From contig BJGZ01000006.1 of the NCBI GenBank assembly GCA_014191195.1, positions 101,751 through 165,750 of the forward strand: 64,000 nt of DNA. Reading direction: 5' to 3'. A program made the translations under genes and the position numbers. Source of the stretch: Chlorobiota bacterium (GTDB lineage: Bacteria > Bacteroidota > Ignavibacteria > Kapaibacteriales > UBA961). Positions within the stretch are counted from its first letter, which is position 1. Every line of letters starts with the position of its first letter. The notes beneath the pieces are model-generated. The model was not told the origin of the DNA. It saw nothing but the letters and a program-made list of their open reading frames with translations, and searched no databases. Of the stretch, positions 17,037 through 25,500 are shown in pieces.

Positions 17037-17932
17037 TGAATAAAACAATGCTTATACCACACAAAAATATACTTCTCATAATATTCATCAGTGCGATATC
17101 AATGTTGATATCTGGTTGTGAAGATCCAGTAGCTTTTGACTATATACCTCAATATGCAGTAGAAGCATATCTATTGGTGGGCAAACCAATCGATAATATT
17201 ATGCTTACCAAAACACAACCAGTTGCTGATTCATTTTCTTATGATAATGCAATTATAAAAAATGCAAAAGTATATATCATTCAAAATAGTAAAGACACAA
17301 TAACACTCCAATATAGAGACTCCGAAAGAGGAGGAGAGTATTATTGTGCTGATACTACCTTACTTGTTCAGCCAAAAACAAGATATGATTTATTGATTAC
17401 TACAAATGATGGTGCTGTAATTACAGCCACAACTTTTACGCCTAATACTGTTTCTTGGATTGTTCCGCCTCAAAGTGTATTGCAATATCCAAAAGATACT
17501 ATCAATCTTACATTCAATGACTCTTTATCAATATCTTGGACGCAATTATCGGATATAAAAGAATATCTTATATCAATTTCTCATTTAGATACATTAGAAT
17601 ATGGTAAATATTTAGATCCTATATCTGAAGAAAAGAATAGAAAAATCACTCGATTTTTTTCAAGATCAAATAATCCAAGATTAAGAGATATGACTGTATA
17701 TGGATTTCTTCAAGCGACGAAAGCTCCAGTTGTATGGACAGCTTTTAGATGGTATGGTAAATGTAGGCTTACTATCTTTGCTCCAGACCAAAATTTTCTA
17801 AAATGGTTCAAAACATTGTGGTCTGGAAATCAATATGATTATAGATTAGCAAGCATTTCTGGAGGAGTTGGTGTTTTTGCAAGTGCCTCTTTTACAGATA
17901 AAGAAATCTTCCTTCTTAAAAATCAACCTTAA
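17036..17932 (+). CDS. DUF4249-type lipoprotein, partner of the TonB receptor
   Basis: This 298-residue protein starts with a lipoprotein signal (lipobox ISGC near residue 28) and EDPVAFDYIPQYAVEAYL, the usual opening of DUF4249 proteins: a short N-terminal Ig-like domain followed by a domain for which no function is established. The C-terminal half has a WYGKCR segment and ends GVFASASFTDKEIFLL. It is translated from an ATG overlapping the receptor stop. By analogy with SusD it may help the receptor capture its ligand on the surface, but this is inference from gene pairing. A terminator follows directly. Confidence 0.82.
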   Translation: MNKTMLIPHKNILLIIFISAISMLISGCEDPVAFDYIPQYAVEAYLLVGKPIDNIMLTKTQPVADSFSYDNAIIKNAKVYIIQNSKDTITLQYRDSERGGEYYCADTTLLVQPKTRYDLLITTNDGAVITATTFTPNTVSWIVPPQSVLQYPKDTINLTFNDSLSISWTQLSDIKEYLISISHLDTLEYGKYLDPISEEKNRKITRFFSRSNNPRLRDMTVYGFLQATKAPVVWTAFRWYGKCRLTIFAPDQNFLKWFKTLWSGNQYDYRLASISGGVGVFASASFTDKEIFLLKNQP

Positions 17933-17938
17933 CACTAT

Positions 17939-17963
17939 AAAGCTCTGATCTGTTCAGAGCTTT
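17939..17963 (+). terminator. Intrinsic terminator after the TonB receptor/DUF4249 unit
   Basis: A perfect 10-bp stem (AAAGCTCTGA pairing with TCAGAGCTTT) with a five-base loop begins 6 nt after the stop. The T-tract is short and interrupted, so termination may be partial. Confidence 0.75.
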
Positions 17964-17974
17964 ATTTATGAATT

Positions 17975-18313
17975 ATGTTTCCAATAAAAGTATACAAAGA
18001 ACTTGAAGGCTTAGATAATGCACTTGCAAATCAAAATATTGGACTTGCAAGAGTTCATGCAAGAAGAGCAATTGGAGAGTTTTTTAAAGAATATTCATAT
18101 GCTGACATCCAGCCCAATATGAATGCCATGCAAGTACTTGCAATGCTTTCTATAGATGCATCGTTGCCTATAGAAATACATCTATCAATCAAAAGATTGC
18201 AAGGAGGGCTAAGAGCTAAACTGAATAATGAAGTTTATTCTGAAAAACCTCGCGAAGATGCCCTTACAGTTCTTCAATATTTTGTACTTTTGCTGGGCCA
18301 TAAAAAATCTTAA
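17975..18313 (+). CDS. Small helical protein of unknown function
   Basis: I do not recognise this 112-residue protein. It has no signal peptide or membrane segment and is predicted mostly helical by eye, with DNALANQNIGLARVHARRAI, KEYSYADIQPNMNAMQVLAML and REDALTVLQYFVLLL. The long amphipathic helices and an RAIGEFFKEY stretch recall HEPN-like or TPR-like bundles, but no diagnostic RxxxxH motif is present. It sits 42 nt after DUF4249 and 13 nt before a DsbD-alpha-like gene, so it may be transcribed with the redox genes. Its start (ATG at 17975) has no strong ribosome site. Confidence 0.65.
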   Translation: MFPIKVYKELEGLDNALANQNIGLARVHARRAIGEFFKEYSYADIQPNMNAMQVLAMLSIDASLPIEIHLSIKRLQGGLRAKLNNEVYSEKPREDALTVLQYFVLLLGHKKS

Positions 18314-18326
18314 GAGTAAACATCTC

Positions 18327-18830
18327 ATGAATAAGAACTATTTGCTTGTATATCTCATCATCATTTCGTTCTTTTTTACAAAGAAATCACTTTTTTCTGC
18401 AGAAAAAGAAGCAAATCATTGTAAGATTACTGCTCCTTCTAAAATTTCAATTAAGCCAGGCAAAACTGTAAATGTTCCTATAAAGTTTAAGCTTGATAAG
18501 TCATGGCATATCTACGGTTTTATTTCCGCAATTAATAAAGAAGGTATTGGGCCTCAACAGACAGATATTTATTATAATGATACAACCGGAACGATTACTC
18601 CAGGAAAGCCATCTTATCCTAAACCTAAAACTAAATATGATGAAGCATTCGAAATGGATGTAGATTCTTATTCTGGATCTTTTACCTGTATATTACCTCT
18701 AACAGCAAAAAATGATGCTGCTAAGTCTTGTATTACTATACCATTAGAAATAACATATCAATTGTGTGATGGAAATATGTGCTTGGCTCCAACAACAGTT
18801 CCAATCCCTTTTAATATAATCATACAATAA
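18327..18830 (+). CDS. Stand-alone DsbD-alpha-like periplasmic domain
   Basis: I chose the ATG at 18327, which begins a signal peptide (MNKNYLLVYLIIISFFF), rather than an in-frame upstream ATG inside the preceding gene. The 167-residue protein is a single immunoglobulin-like domain resembling the N-terminal domain of DsbD. A paired-cysteine site, CDGNMC, lies in the position where DsbD-alpha carries its redox pair, although with four intervening residues instead of five. It resembles the N-terminal part of the next gene product (shared KSWHIY/KGWHAY and GIGP motifs) and lies 30 nt upstream of it. I infer an extra periplasmic thiol shuttle receiving electrons from DsbD. It could instead be a duplication remnant. 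Confidence 0.8.
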   Translation: MNKNYLLVYLIIISFFFTKKSLFSAEKEANHCKITAPSKISIKPGKTVNVPIKFKLDKSWHIYGFISAINKEGIGPQQTDIYYNDTTGTITPGKPSYPKPKTKYDEAFEMDVDSYSGSFTCILPLTAKNDAAKSCITIPLEITYQLCDGNMCLAPTTVPIPFNIIIQ

Positions 18831-18860
18831 GTCCGTCATCTTTAAAGAAAGCTTTTCACT

Positions 18861-20924
18861 ATGAATACAAATCCTACTTTATCTATACATTCACTAAAAA
18901 GATATGGTATTATCTTTTTAATAAGTGCTTTCATGTATAGTTTTACAATGCCTTTAAAAGCTTTTCAAACTGGCCTAAAAGAACATGCTATAATAACTTT
19001 GGATAAACAGCAGTTTTCGGTAAAAGCTGGTGATACTACTTTAATTCGTATTTCCATAGATATAGAAAAGGGATGGCATGCTTATGATTTGCAACAGAAT
19101 ATAAGAAATAAAAAATCAGGTTCAGGGATCGGGCCTTCACCAACTTTGATTAAATTTTCAAGTAAAAATATAGCTGTAATTGGCAGGATTGTCGCGCCTA
19201 AATCTGATATTTCATATGATTCAACATTTGAGGTGCAGATTGGAACTTGGCATGGTAAAGTATCTATGATTGTTCCTTTAATCGTTAAGAATACACTCAA
19301 AAAAGGAATATATAAAGATTCTCTCTTGGTTGAATCTCAAGTTTGTACCGATGAAGGTATTTGTACATATCCTAGTAAGAAGTATCCAATTACATTCATG
19401 ATTACGCAAGAAGCAATAAATGTATCATCAGATACTTCAGTGCAAGATGGTACTTTGATATCTATGTATTCAGATAATGCTTCTGATAGTTCTGAAACCA
19501 ATATTCAAAAGAGTACAATAACTTCTATAAAAAAAGATACTAAGAAGTCCGGTGTCACAGAATCACAAGCAGAATATAATCAAGCCAAAGATGATGGTGT
19601 TTTTTCATTTTTATGGGCCGCAATTTTAGCAGGATTTGCAGCATTAACAACTCCATGCGTCTATCCAATGATTCCGATTACGGTATCATTTTTTACAAAA
19701 AGGGCAGAAAAAGCAAGTGCGAAAAGTGTAGCAGATTCATTGGTTTTTGCAACCGGTATTATTGTTACATTTACAATTTTAGGACTATTATTTGCCTTGC
19801 TCTCTAATGCTGCAGGAATAAGAAATTTTGCAAATAATCCATGGATGAATATCTTCTTAGCTTCAATCTTTATCCTTTTTGCATTCAATTTGTTCGGGGC
19901 ATTCGAGATTATGTTGCCTACTAGTTTATTAAATAAACTTAATTCGGCATCTTCTAAAGGCAATAGCTTCGGTAGTGTATTGTTAATGGGTATTACATTT
20001 TCAATTACTTCTTTTACATGTACACTTGGATTTGTAGCAGCCGCATTTGGTGAAGCAGCAAGTGCAGTAAAAGGCGGTGAAGGAGATTTATTCTATCCTA
20101 TGCTTGGTATGTTAGGATTTTCAGGAGCATTTGCTTTACCATTCTTTTTATTAGCATTATTCCCCTCACAATTATCCAAAATGCCAAAAGCCGGCACGTG
20201 GATGAATAATGTTAAAGTAGTGCTTGGATTTTTAGAATTAGCATTAGCAATTAGTTATTTAAGTAGAATGGATGCTACTTGGGAATTAGGATTACTTTCT
20301 AGAGAAACAATACTTGCCTTTTGGGTAGGTTGTGGACTCTTAATAACAATGTATATACTTGGATTATATAAATTAAAACTAGATTCACCAATTCAAAATA
20401 TTAGTGCGCCACGATTAGTATTTGCACTGATCTTTGCATCAATGACTTTCTATTTATTACAAGGAATGAATGGTAGAAGCGTTGGAGAATTCGAATCATT
20501 TATCTATTCAGATTCCGCTACTCCAATAGCTGCAGCTTCTATGGGTGGCTCTGCTGATACTAAAGGAGAAGAGTGGACAGAAGACTTCCAAGCTGCCTTA
20601 AAATTAGCAAAAGAAAAAAATCAACCTATATTCCTAGATTTTACTGGCGTTACATGTACTAATTGTCGTAAAATGGAAAAAAATGTCTTTCCACGACCAG
20701 TAATCGCTGCCTTAATGCAAAAAATGATTAAAGTAAGAATGTATACAGACCGCGATAAACCTGAAGATAAAGCAAATGAAAAAATGATGCAAGATGAATA
20801 TAAATCAGCTGAATTGCCTTTATATGTAATGCTTACACCTCAAGGACAATTAATCGATCAAACTGGATATACTCCTGACACAGAAAAATTTCAGAAATTC
20901 CTAAAAAAAGCATTAAATGAGTAG
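18861..20924 (+). CDS. dsbD: Thiol:disulfide interchange protein DsbD
   Basis: This 687-residue protein has the three-part DsbD plan. After a signal peptide, the N-terminal alpha domain (about residues 40-180) has the CTDEGIC pair. A Ser/Thr/Lys-rich linker leads to the membrane domain (about 250-535) with its two buried cysteines, Cys266 in TTPCVYP and Cys387 in TSFTCTLG. The C-terminal thioredoxin-like domain has CTNC at residues 599-602 and a cis-proline region near SAELPLYV. DsbD moves electrons from cytoplasmic thioredoxin to periplasmic thiol proteins. The gene follows a free DsbD-alpha gene and overlaps a small gene by 8 nt. Confidence 0.95.
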   Translation: MNTNPTLSIHSLKRYGIIFLISAFMYSFTMPLKAFQTGLKEHAIITLDKQQFSVKAGDTTLIRISIDIEKGWHAYDLQQNIRNKKSGSGIGPSPTLIKFSSKNIAVIGRIVAPKSDISYDSTFEVQIGTWHGKVSMIVPLIVKNTLKKGIYKDSLLVESQVCTDEGICTYPSKKYPITFMITQEAINVSSDTSVQDGTLISMYSDNASDSSETNIQKSTITSIKKDTKKSGVTESQAEYNQAKDDGVFSFLWAAILAGFAALTTPCVYPMIPITVSFFTKRAEKASAKSVADSLVFATGIIVTFTILGLLFALLSNAAGIRNFANNPWMNIFLASIFILFAFNLFGAFEIMLPTSLLNKLNSASSKGNSFGSVLLMGITFSITSFTCTLGFVAAAFGEAASAVKGGEGDLFYPMLGMLGFSGAFALPFFLLALFPSQLSKMPKAGTWMNNVKVVLGFLELALAISYLSRMDATWELGLLSRETILAFWVGCGLLITMYILGLYKLKLDSPIQNISAPRLVFALIFASMTFYLLQGMNGRSVGEFESFIYSDSATPIAAASMGGSADTKGEEWTEDFQAALKLAKEKNQPIFLDFTGVTCTNCRKMEKNVFPRPVIAALMQKMIKVRMYTDRDKPEDKANEKMMQDEYKSAELPLYVMLTPQGQLIDQTGYTPDTEKFQKFLKKALNE

Positions 20925-21195
20925 AAATCCATTGGCTGACCCAATGCCTGGTGATATCTTTATTACCATCCAAAATCACCGTGTAGAGATCATAGATCGT
21001 TATGTGTCTATTGATGAGCATGGCAAAGAAACGCCATGTCTTATTGCTAAAAGAATAAAATTAGATAAAGAACCTCACGATATCCTCAATACATCTGTAA
21101 GTGTAATTAGTGTTAAAATTAGGGGTAGCAAGATTGAATATCAATCCACTGAAAATGATATTTCTTGGAAATCTGTCAAGAGAATTATTGTCTAG
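20917..21195 (+). CDS. Small conserved-looking protein of unknown function
   Basis: I do not recognise this 92-residue protein. Its ATG lies 8 nt inside the end of dsbD, indicating translational coupling. It has no signal peptide and appears to be a small all-beta protein: MPGDIFITIQNHRVEIIDRY, then CLIAKRIKL and SVSVISVKIRG strands, ending SWKSVKRIIV. It could be a ligand-binding or partner protein, but no motif supports a function. It is convergent with the porin gene, with 16 nt between the stops and no evident hairpin. Confidence 0.65.
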   Translation: MSRNPLADPMPGDIFITIQNHRVEIIDRYVSIDEHGKETPCLIAKRIKLDKEPHDILNTSVSVISVKIRGSKIEYQSTENDISWKSVKRIIV

Positions 21196-21211
21196 GAAAA
21201 TGATACATACT

Positions 21212-22309
21212 TTAAAAAGTATAAGAAATGCTTGATGTAATCGAGAGATTAGATTGTGTATTTGTCCCTATCATTTCTGTATCGGAATGATACAATTTTG
21301 CTTCTATCCTAAAGAGGCAATTTTTTTGGATTTGATAATCCACATTTGTTGAAAATCCTTTCACATTGAAACCATGTATATCGTTAGTGGGGATGATAAG
21401 TCCTTTAGAATCATTGAAATACTCTATTCTACAAGAGGCATTTATATTGGGGTTGATTGCATATCTTGCTATGAGTATAGGTGAAAACCAATAACCATAT
21501 TGATTATTCTTATTGTCAGTTCCTATATCTAATCCAGTAATAAAAGAGAGTCTATTTTCTTGTCCATATATAAGATAAAAATTATGATATGTTCTTATCT
21601 TTTTATTATCCTCTGATTTTGAACAACCGATATAATTACTGTAATTAACAATAGTATTCTTATTCAATTTACTTTGAATCTGAATCCCAATTGCTGGCAA
21701 TGAATACAGATTATGTGCTGAGATATTTTGCCATCCATTTAAGAATAATAAAGATGACTGAAAATCTGTGTCATCCGAGGTATAAGAAATTTTTGCCCCC
21801 GTTTCATAATAAGGTGAATTTTCTGCTAATATGCTTCTGGTTACATTCCAACAATCTTTGCCAATTACACTTTCAAAACCGATATGAGAAGGCATAACCC
21901 CAATATCTAACCATATGTTTTTATTGGAAGAAAGTAATAATCCAGCCTGAGCTTCATATATATTTTTTGCCCAATCTTTTTCATTGATGAGATTAAATGT
22001 AGAATAATCTCCAATCATTAAGCCTAATGTACTTCTAAAAGATTTATTAGTATATGCAGCCTTACCAATCAGAATATTAGTAGAAATGGTATTATTTCTT
22101 TTATGATTAACAATGAAATTCCCTTTTTCAATATTTTTTGGATTCGTAAAATCAAAAGTATAATACAGTTCTGAATATCCACTGAATTCAATAGAATTAT
22201 CGGATATAAGTTCACCACTTCTAACAGTCGTAATGTGTAAAATCAGAAGCAAGCTTATAGACAGTAGTCTATGAATAAAAGTATCTTTGTTCGCAATCAT
22301 AGTTAGCAT
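21212..22309 (-). CDS. Outer-membrane beta-barrel porin (BBP2/OmpL-like)
   Basis: This 365-residue protein has a signal peptide and then regular amphipathic strands from SGYSELYYTFDF through NHKRNNTISTN to the final SISSISYTF-like end (SITSSISYTF). The pattern, including an early NHKRN segment and a GVMPSHIGFESV motif, fits the putative porin BBP2 family of Bacteroidota. Such proteins form pores for small solutes. Two starts are possible, at 22309 and 22300; the signal peptide fits either. The gene is preceded on its strand by a terminator-like hairpin (22345-22386), so it is likely to have its own promoter in the last 40 nt. Confidence 0.75.
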   Translation of the reverse strand: MLTMIANKDTFIHRLLSISLLLILHITTVRSGELISDNSIEFSGYSELYYTFDFTNPKNIEKGNFIVNHKRNNTISTNILIGKAAYTNKSFRSTLGLMIGDYSTFNLINEKDWAKNIYEAQAGLLLSSNKNIWLDIGVMPSHIGFESVIGKDCWNVTRSILAENSPYYETGAKISYTSDDTDFQSSLLFLNGWQNISAHNLYSLPAIGIQIQSKLNKNTIVNYSNYIGCSKSEDNKKIRTYHNFYLIYGQENRLSFITGLDIGTDNKNNQYGYWFSPILIARYAINPNINASCRIEYFNDSKGLIIPTNDIHGFNVKGFSTNVDYQIQKNCLFRIEAKLYHSDTEMIGTNTQSNLSITSSISYTF

Positions 22310-22344
22310 AATAAATCGTGTATCTAGCCATAAAATAGCAGTTT

Positions 22345-22386
22345 GACAAAATATAAAAAGCCATATTCAATAAAGAATACGGCTTT
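22345..22386 (-). terminator. Intrinsic terminator, minus strand
   Basis: Read on the minus strand, AAAGCCGTATTC pairs with GAATATGGCTTT (one G-U pair, six-base loop) and runs into TTTTTATATTTT. It closes the S8 protease gene about 150 nt after its stop and sits about 35 nt upstream of the porin start. It may therefore also act as a leader attenuator. Confidence 0.8.
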
Positions 22387-22536
22387 GTTCTTTTGCGCAT
22401 TTAGGAAGCCTGTGTGAACTTCCCTCCGATATTAGATGTGTGTGGTTCTAAAAATCGGTGCTATCAATTAAGATAACTTAAAAATAGGATATTGAATATT
22501 ATCTAAATATTATTGTTTTATTACTTTTTTGATAGT

Positions 22537-25500
22537 CTATTTTATAACAGTAAACTTCTTTAAGACAGGTGCTTTTTCCATATTAGTGGACATGTCTTGA
22601 ACTGAAAATAAATATACTCCTGAAGTTAATTCCTCGCCATTATTAAGCTTGCCATTCCATTTTATGCCTCCATTCCCGTCGTTTTCTGATAATGTAGCCA
22701 AAACATCACCTGTGATAGAATATATCTTTATATATGCCTCTGGTGGAAGGCCAGCAAAATGTATATAAGGATTCTTAGCACTATACCATGGTTGTGGATA
22801 AGCAAAAGAATTATCAGCATTACCAGTTAAGGTAAATCCTATCATTCTGCCAGAACCTTTCGTTAATTTCTTTCCATTATTTGACAGTAAAGAATTACAT
22901 GTAATAAGATATTCTTTTCCATTTGGGATTAAAGGTTTTGAAGGATCTAACGATAATGTGGCAATATTCCCAAGTACAGATATGGAATTAATTGTTCCAA
23001 AAGGTTCGATAGTATAATAATTATTAGTAGATGCTGAAGAACTATCAAGAATATCTGAAAATGTTATATTAATTGTAGATGTATTTACTATGGTTGCTTT
23101 TGTGATATATAGCTCTTGATCCGGAATACTTAAAGAATCCGTTATAAAAGTAATTGTATCTAATAATGTAGGTGAACCAAAAAAATCTGTAAATGAATGA
23201 CAAATCAGTGAATATCTAGTACTTTGACTTAAAGGTTTAGATAAAGTAAGTACAACAGACTTTTCTCCACTGGGAATAGCAGTATTGATAATAATATCAT
23301 TTTGTGAATACATCGAAAAGGTATTCGAAGGAATAAAATTTGAAGAAATATATCCTGAGAATTCAATCTGTAAAGTCTGTAATTCTGTCTCGGAATGTGC
23401 TAAAACAGCAATAGGTCCAATAGGAGAATGGATATAACAGTCCGCGCCACTAGAAAGATTGCTGGCATTGCCATTATTAAATAGAGATTTTACAAAAAAT
23501 CTATATAAAGTATTGTTTTTTAGTCCAGATACAGTAAAAGTTTGCATAGATGTAGAATCTACAAGTGCAATGTCTAATTGATTCGGACCAGGATTTTCTT
23601 GAATATATATTTCATAAAAATCAGCATTTCCTTTCCAATTGATAATCGCAGTAGAATCATTCAAGGATATAGCTTGTAATCCAAGGGGAATATCTTGAAT
23701 TGACTCATTATCAAATTCAGCAAAAATAGTTTTGAGTCCATCGCCAAAACCAAAATCTACTTTCCCATTTTTGTCAAAATCACCGGTGACAGTAGTATTG
23801 CTATAGCACATGGGATAATACCATTTTGGGATAATCTTCGAGTTTTTTTGTCCAAAGATATAAAGATTTGGAAATGCATTTATGATAATTTCATCACCAG
23901 GAATATCATCTATGTTTGCACAAGAAGTACCATTTTTATAGTCTAAACCAGCTCTTACTCCATATATTTTTTCTTCATGAATGCTAGTAAAAGAATTATC
24001 TGCAAATGATTTTAGTATTGTAAATGTCCATAATGGGGATGAATATTCTCTAAAGTCATTGATCGATGGCGATGCATATCTTCCAAACAGTAATTCTGGT
24101 GTTCCATCTGCGTCGATATCCGGTGCCCCAGTAAATTCTGTTGCACCACTTTGAACTGTTTGAAGAGAAAATGTTTGAGTAAAAGCGCCATTTTCATATT
24201 CAAATACCATAAAATCTCCATCTGTATCTCCATAAGCTATTTCAACTTTACCATCTTTGTCAAAATCTGCGCAAGCAATTTTGGGTGGCCTCATTGAATT
24301 TGGAGAACCATTGGATCCTCTTGGAGAAGAATTTGGGGCTTGTGCCAATAAGTAGTATTTATTATTCTTAAAACTAAACACTAATAAGCTTGTATCTGAA
24401 AACCCTAAGATATCGTCTAATCCATCTTTGTCTATATCATACATACCAGCCGTCCAAAACTCTTTCAAATTGCTTATGCCACTTGGGATTTGTAATTCTG
24501 AAAATAAAATCTTTGTAAAATTGGACATACCATTTGATTCTTTTGTAAATAGCCTTGCTTCGCCTAAAGAATGACATAATATCTCTGAAATCCCATCGCC
24601 ATTGGAGTCTCCTATACCTTTTACTATCCAACTTTGTTTGATTGAATCTGTGCAAGTAAATTTCGAATTGGCAAAGCTGTATATTTTAGTATCACCATAA
24701 GTGCCTGTAGAATAATCAGTTCCGATAATAGTAGGATTTTTAGCATTATCTAAAAAGCCCATTGTAGGATAAAGAAATGTCATAGGCAGAGAATAATCTT
24801 TACCAATAACTCCTGTCATCGGAGCAAATTCTTCACTGATTCTACATACAGTATCGATAATCAAAGAGTCACTAGCCGTATTGGCAAATATTCTGCAATC
24901 ATAAAGGCCTGATTTGCTGTCATTGATGATCAGAGAATGCTCAATTGTCGATCTGTCATCATCGGCATAAAAAGACCAAGGATCATTTGTATTCTTTTGT
25001 CTTATTTGTAAACCAACCCGACAAGCCCTTGAAAAGAATAATCGTATAACCGTGCTTTTTCTATTATCTAGCCAAGCTGAATCTGCATTAAATGAAACAA
25101 GTGATAATACATTATTAGAAGAAACTGTATGAATCCTATTTCTATATTCAATTGTTTTATTGGTAGTTTGTTTAATTGACAGTTTGATAGTTATAGAAGT
25201 ATCAAAAAGCGAATGTAGTGGTAAAAACCCTAATGTGTCGTTGATTACCCTAAGTGATGAATCCTTTTGAAGAGTAATCCAAGAATTTGGTAATTCTCCA
25301 TAACCATATTCTAAACTCCATGAAGAAAACAGAGGAATACCGGTACTACCAATAATCGGAAAAAATCCATTGGAATCCTGACGAATCTCGATATCATTGT
25401 TTGGCGATAGAATACCTGCTGAAAATGCTCCTTTTAGCTGTAAAGCAGCAAGAATATCTACTCTGCCAGCTCCATATAGTGGGTCCCAACCACGTTCACC

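Noticed and set aside
18228..18326. Upstream ATG for the DsbD-alpha-like gene
   Set aside because: It lies inside the preceding gene and would bury the signal peptide starting at 18327.
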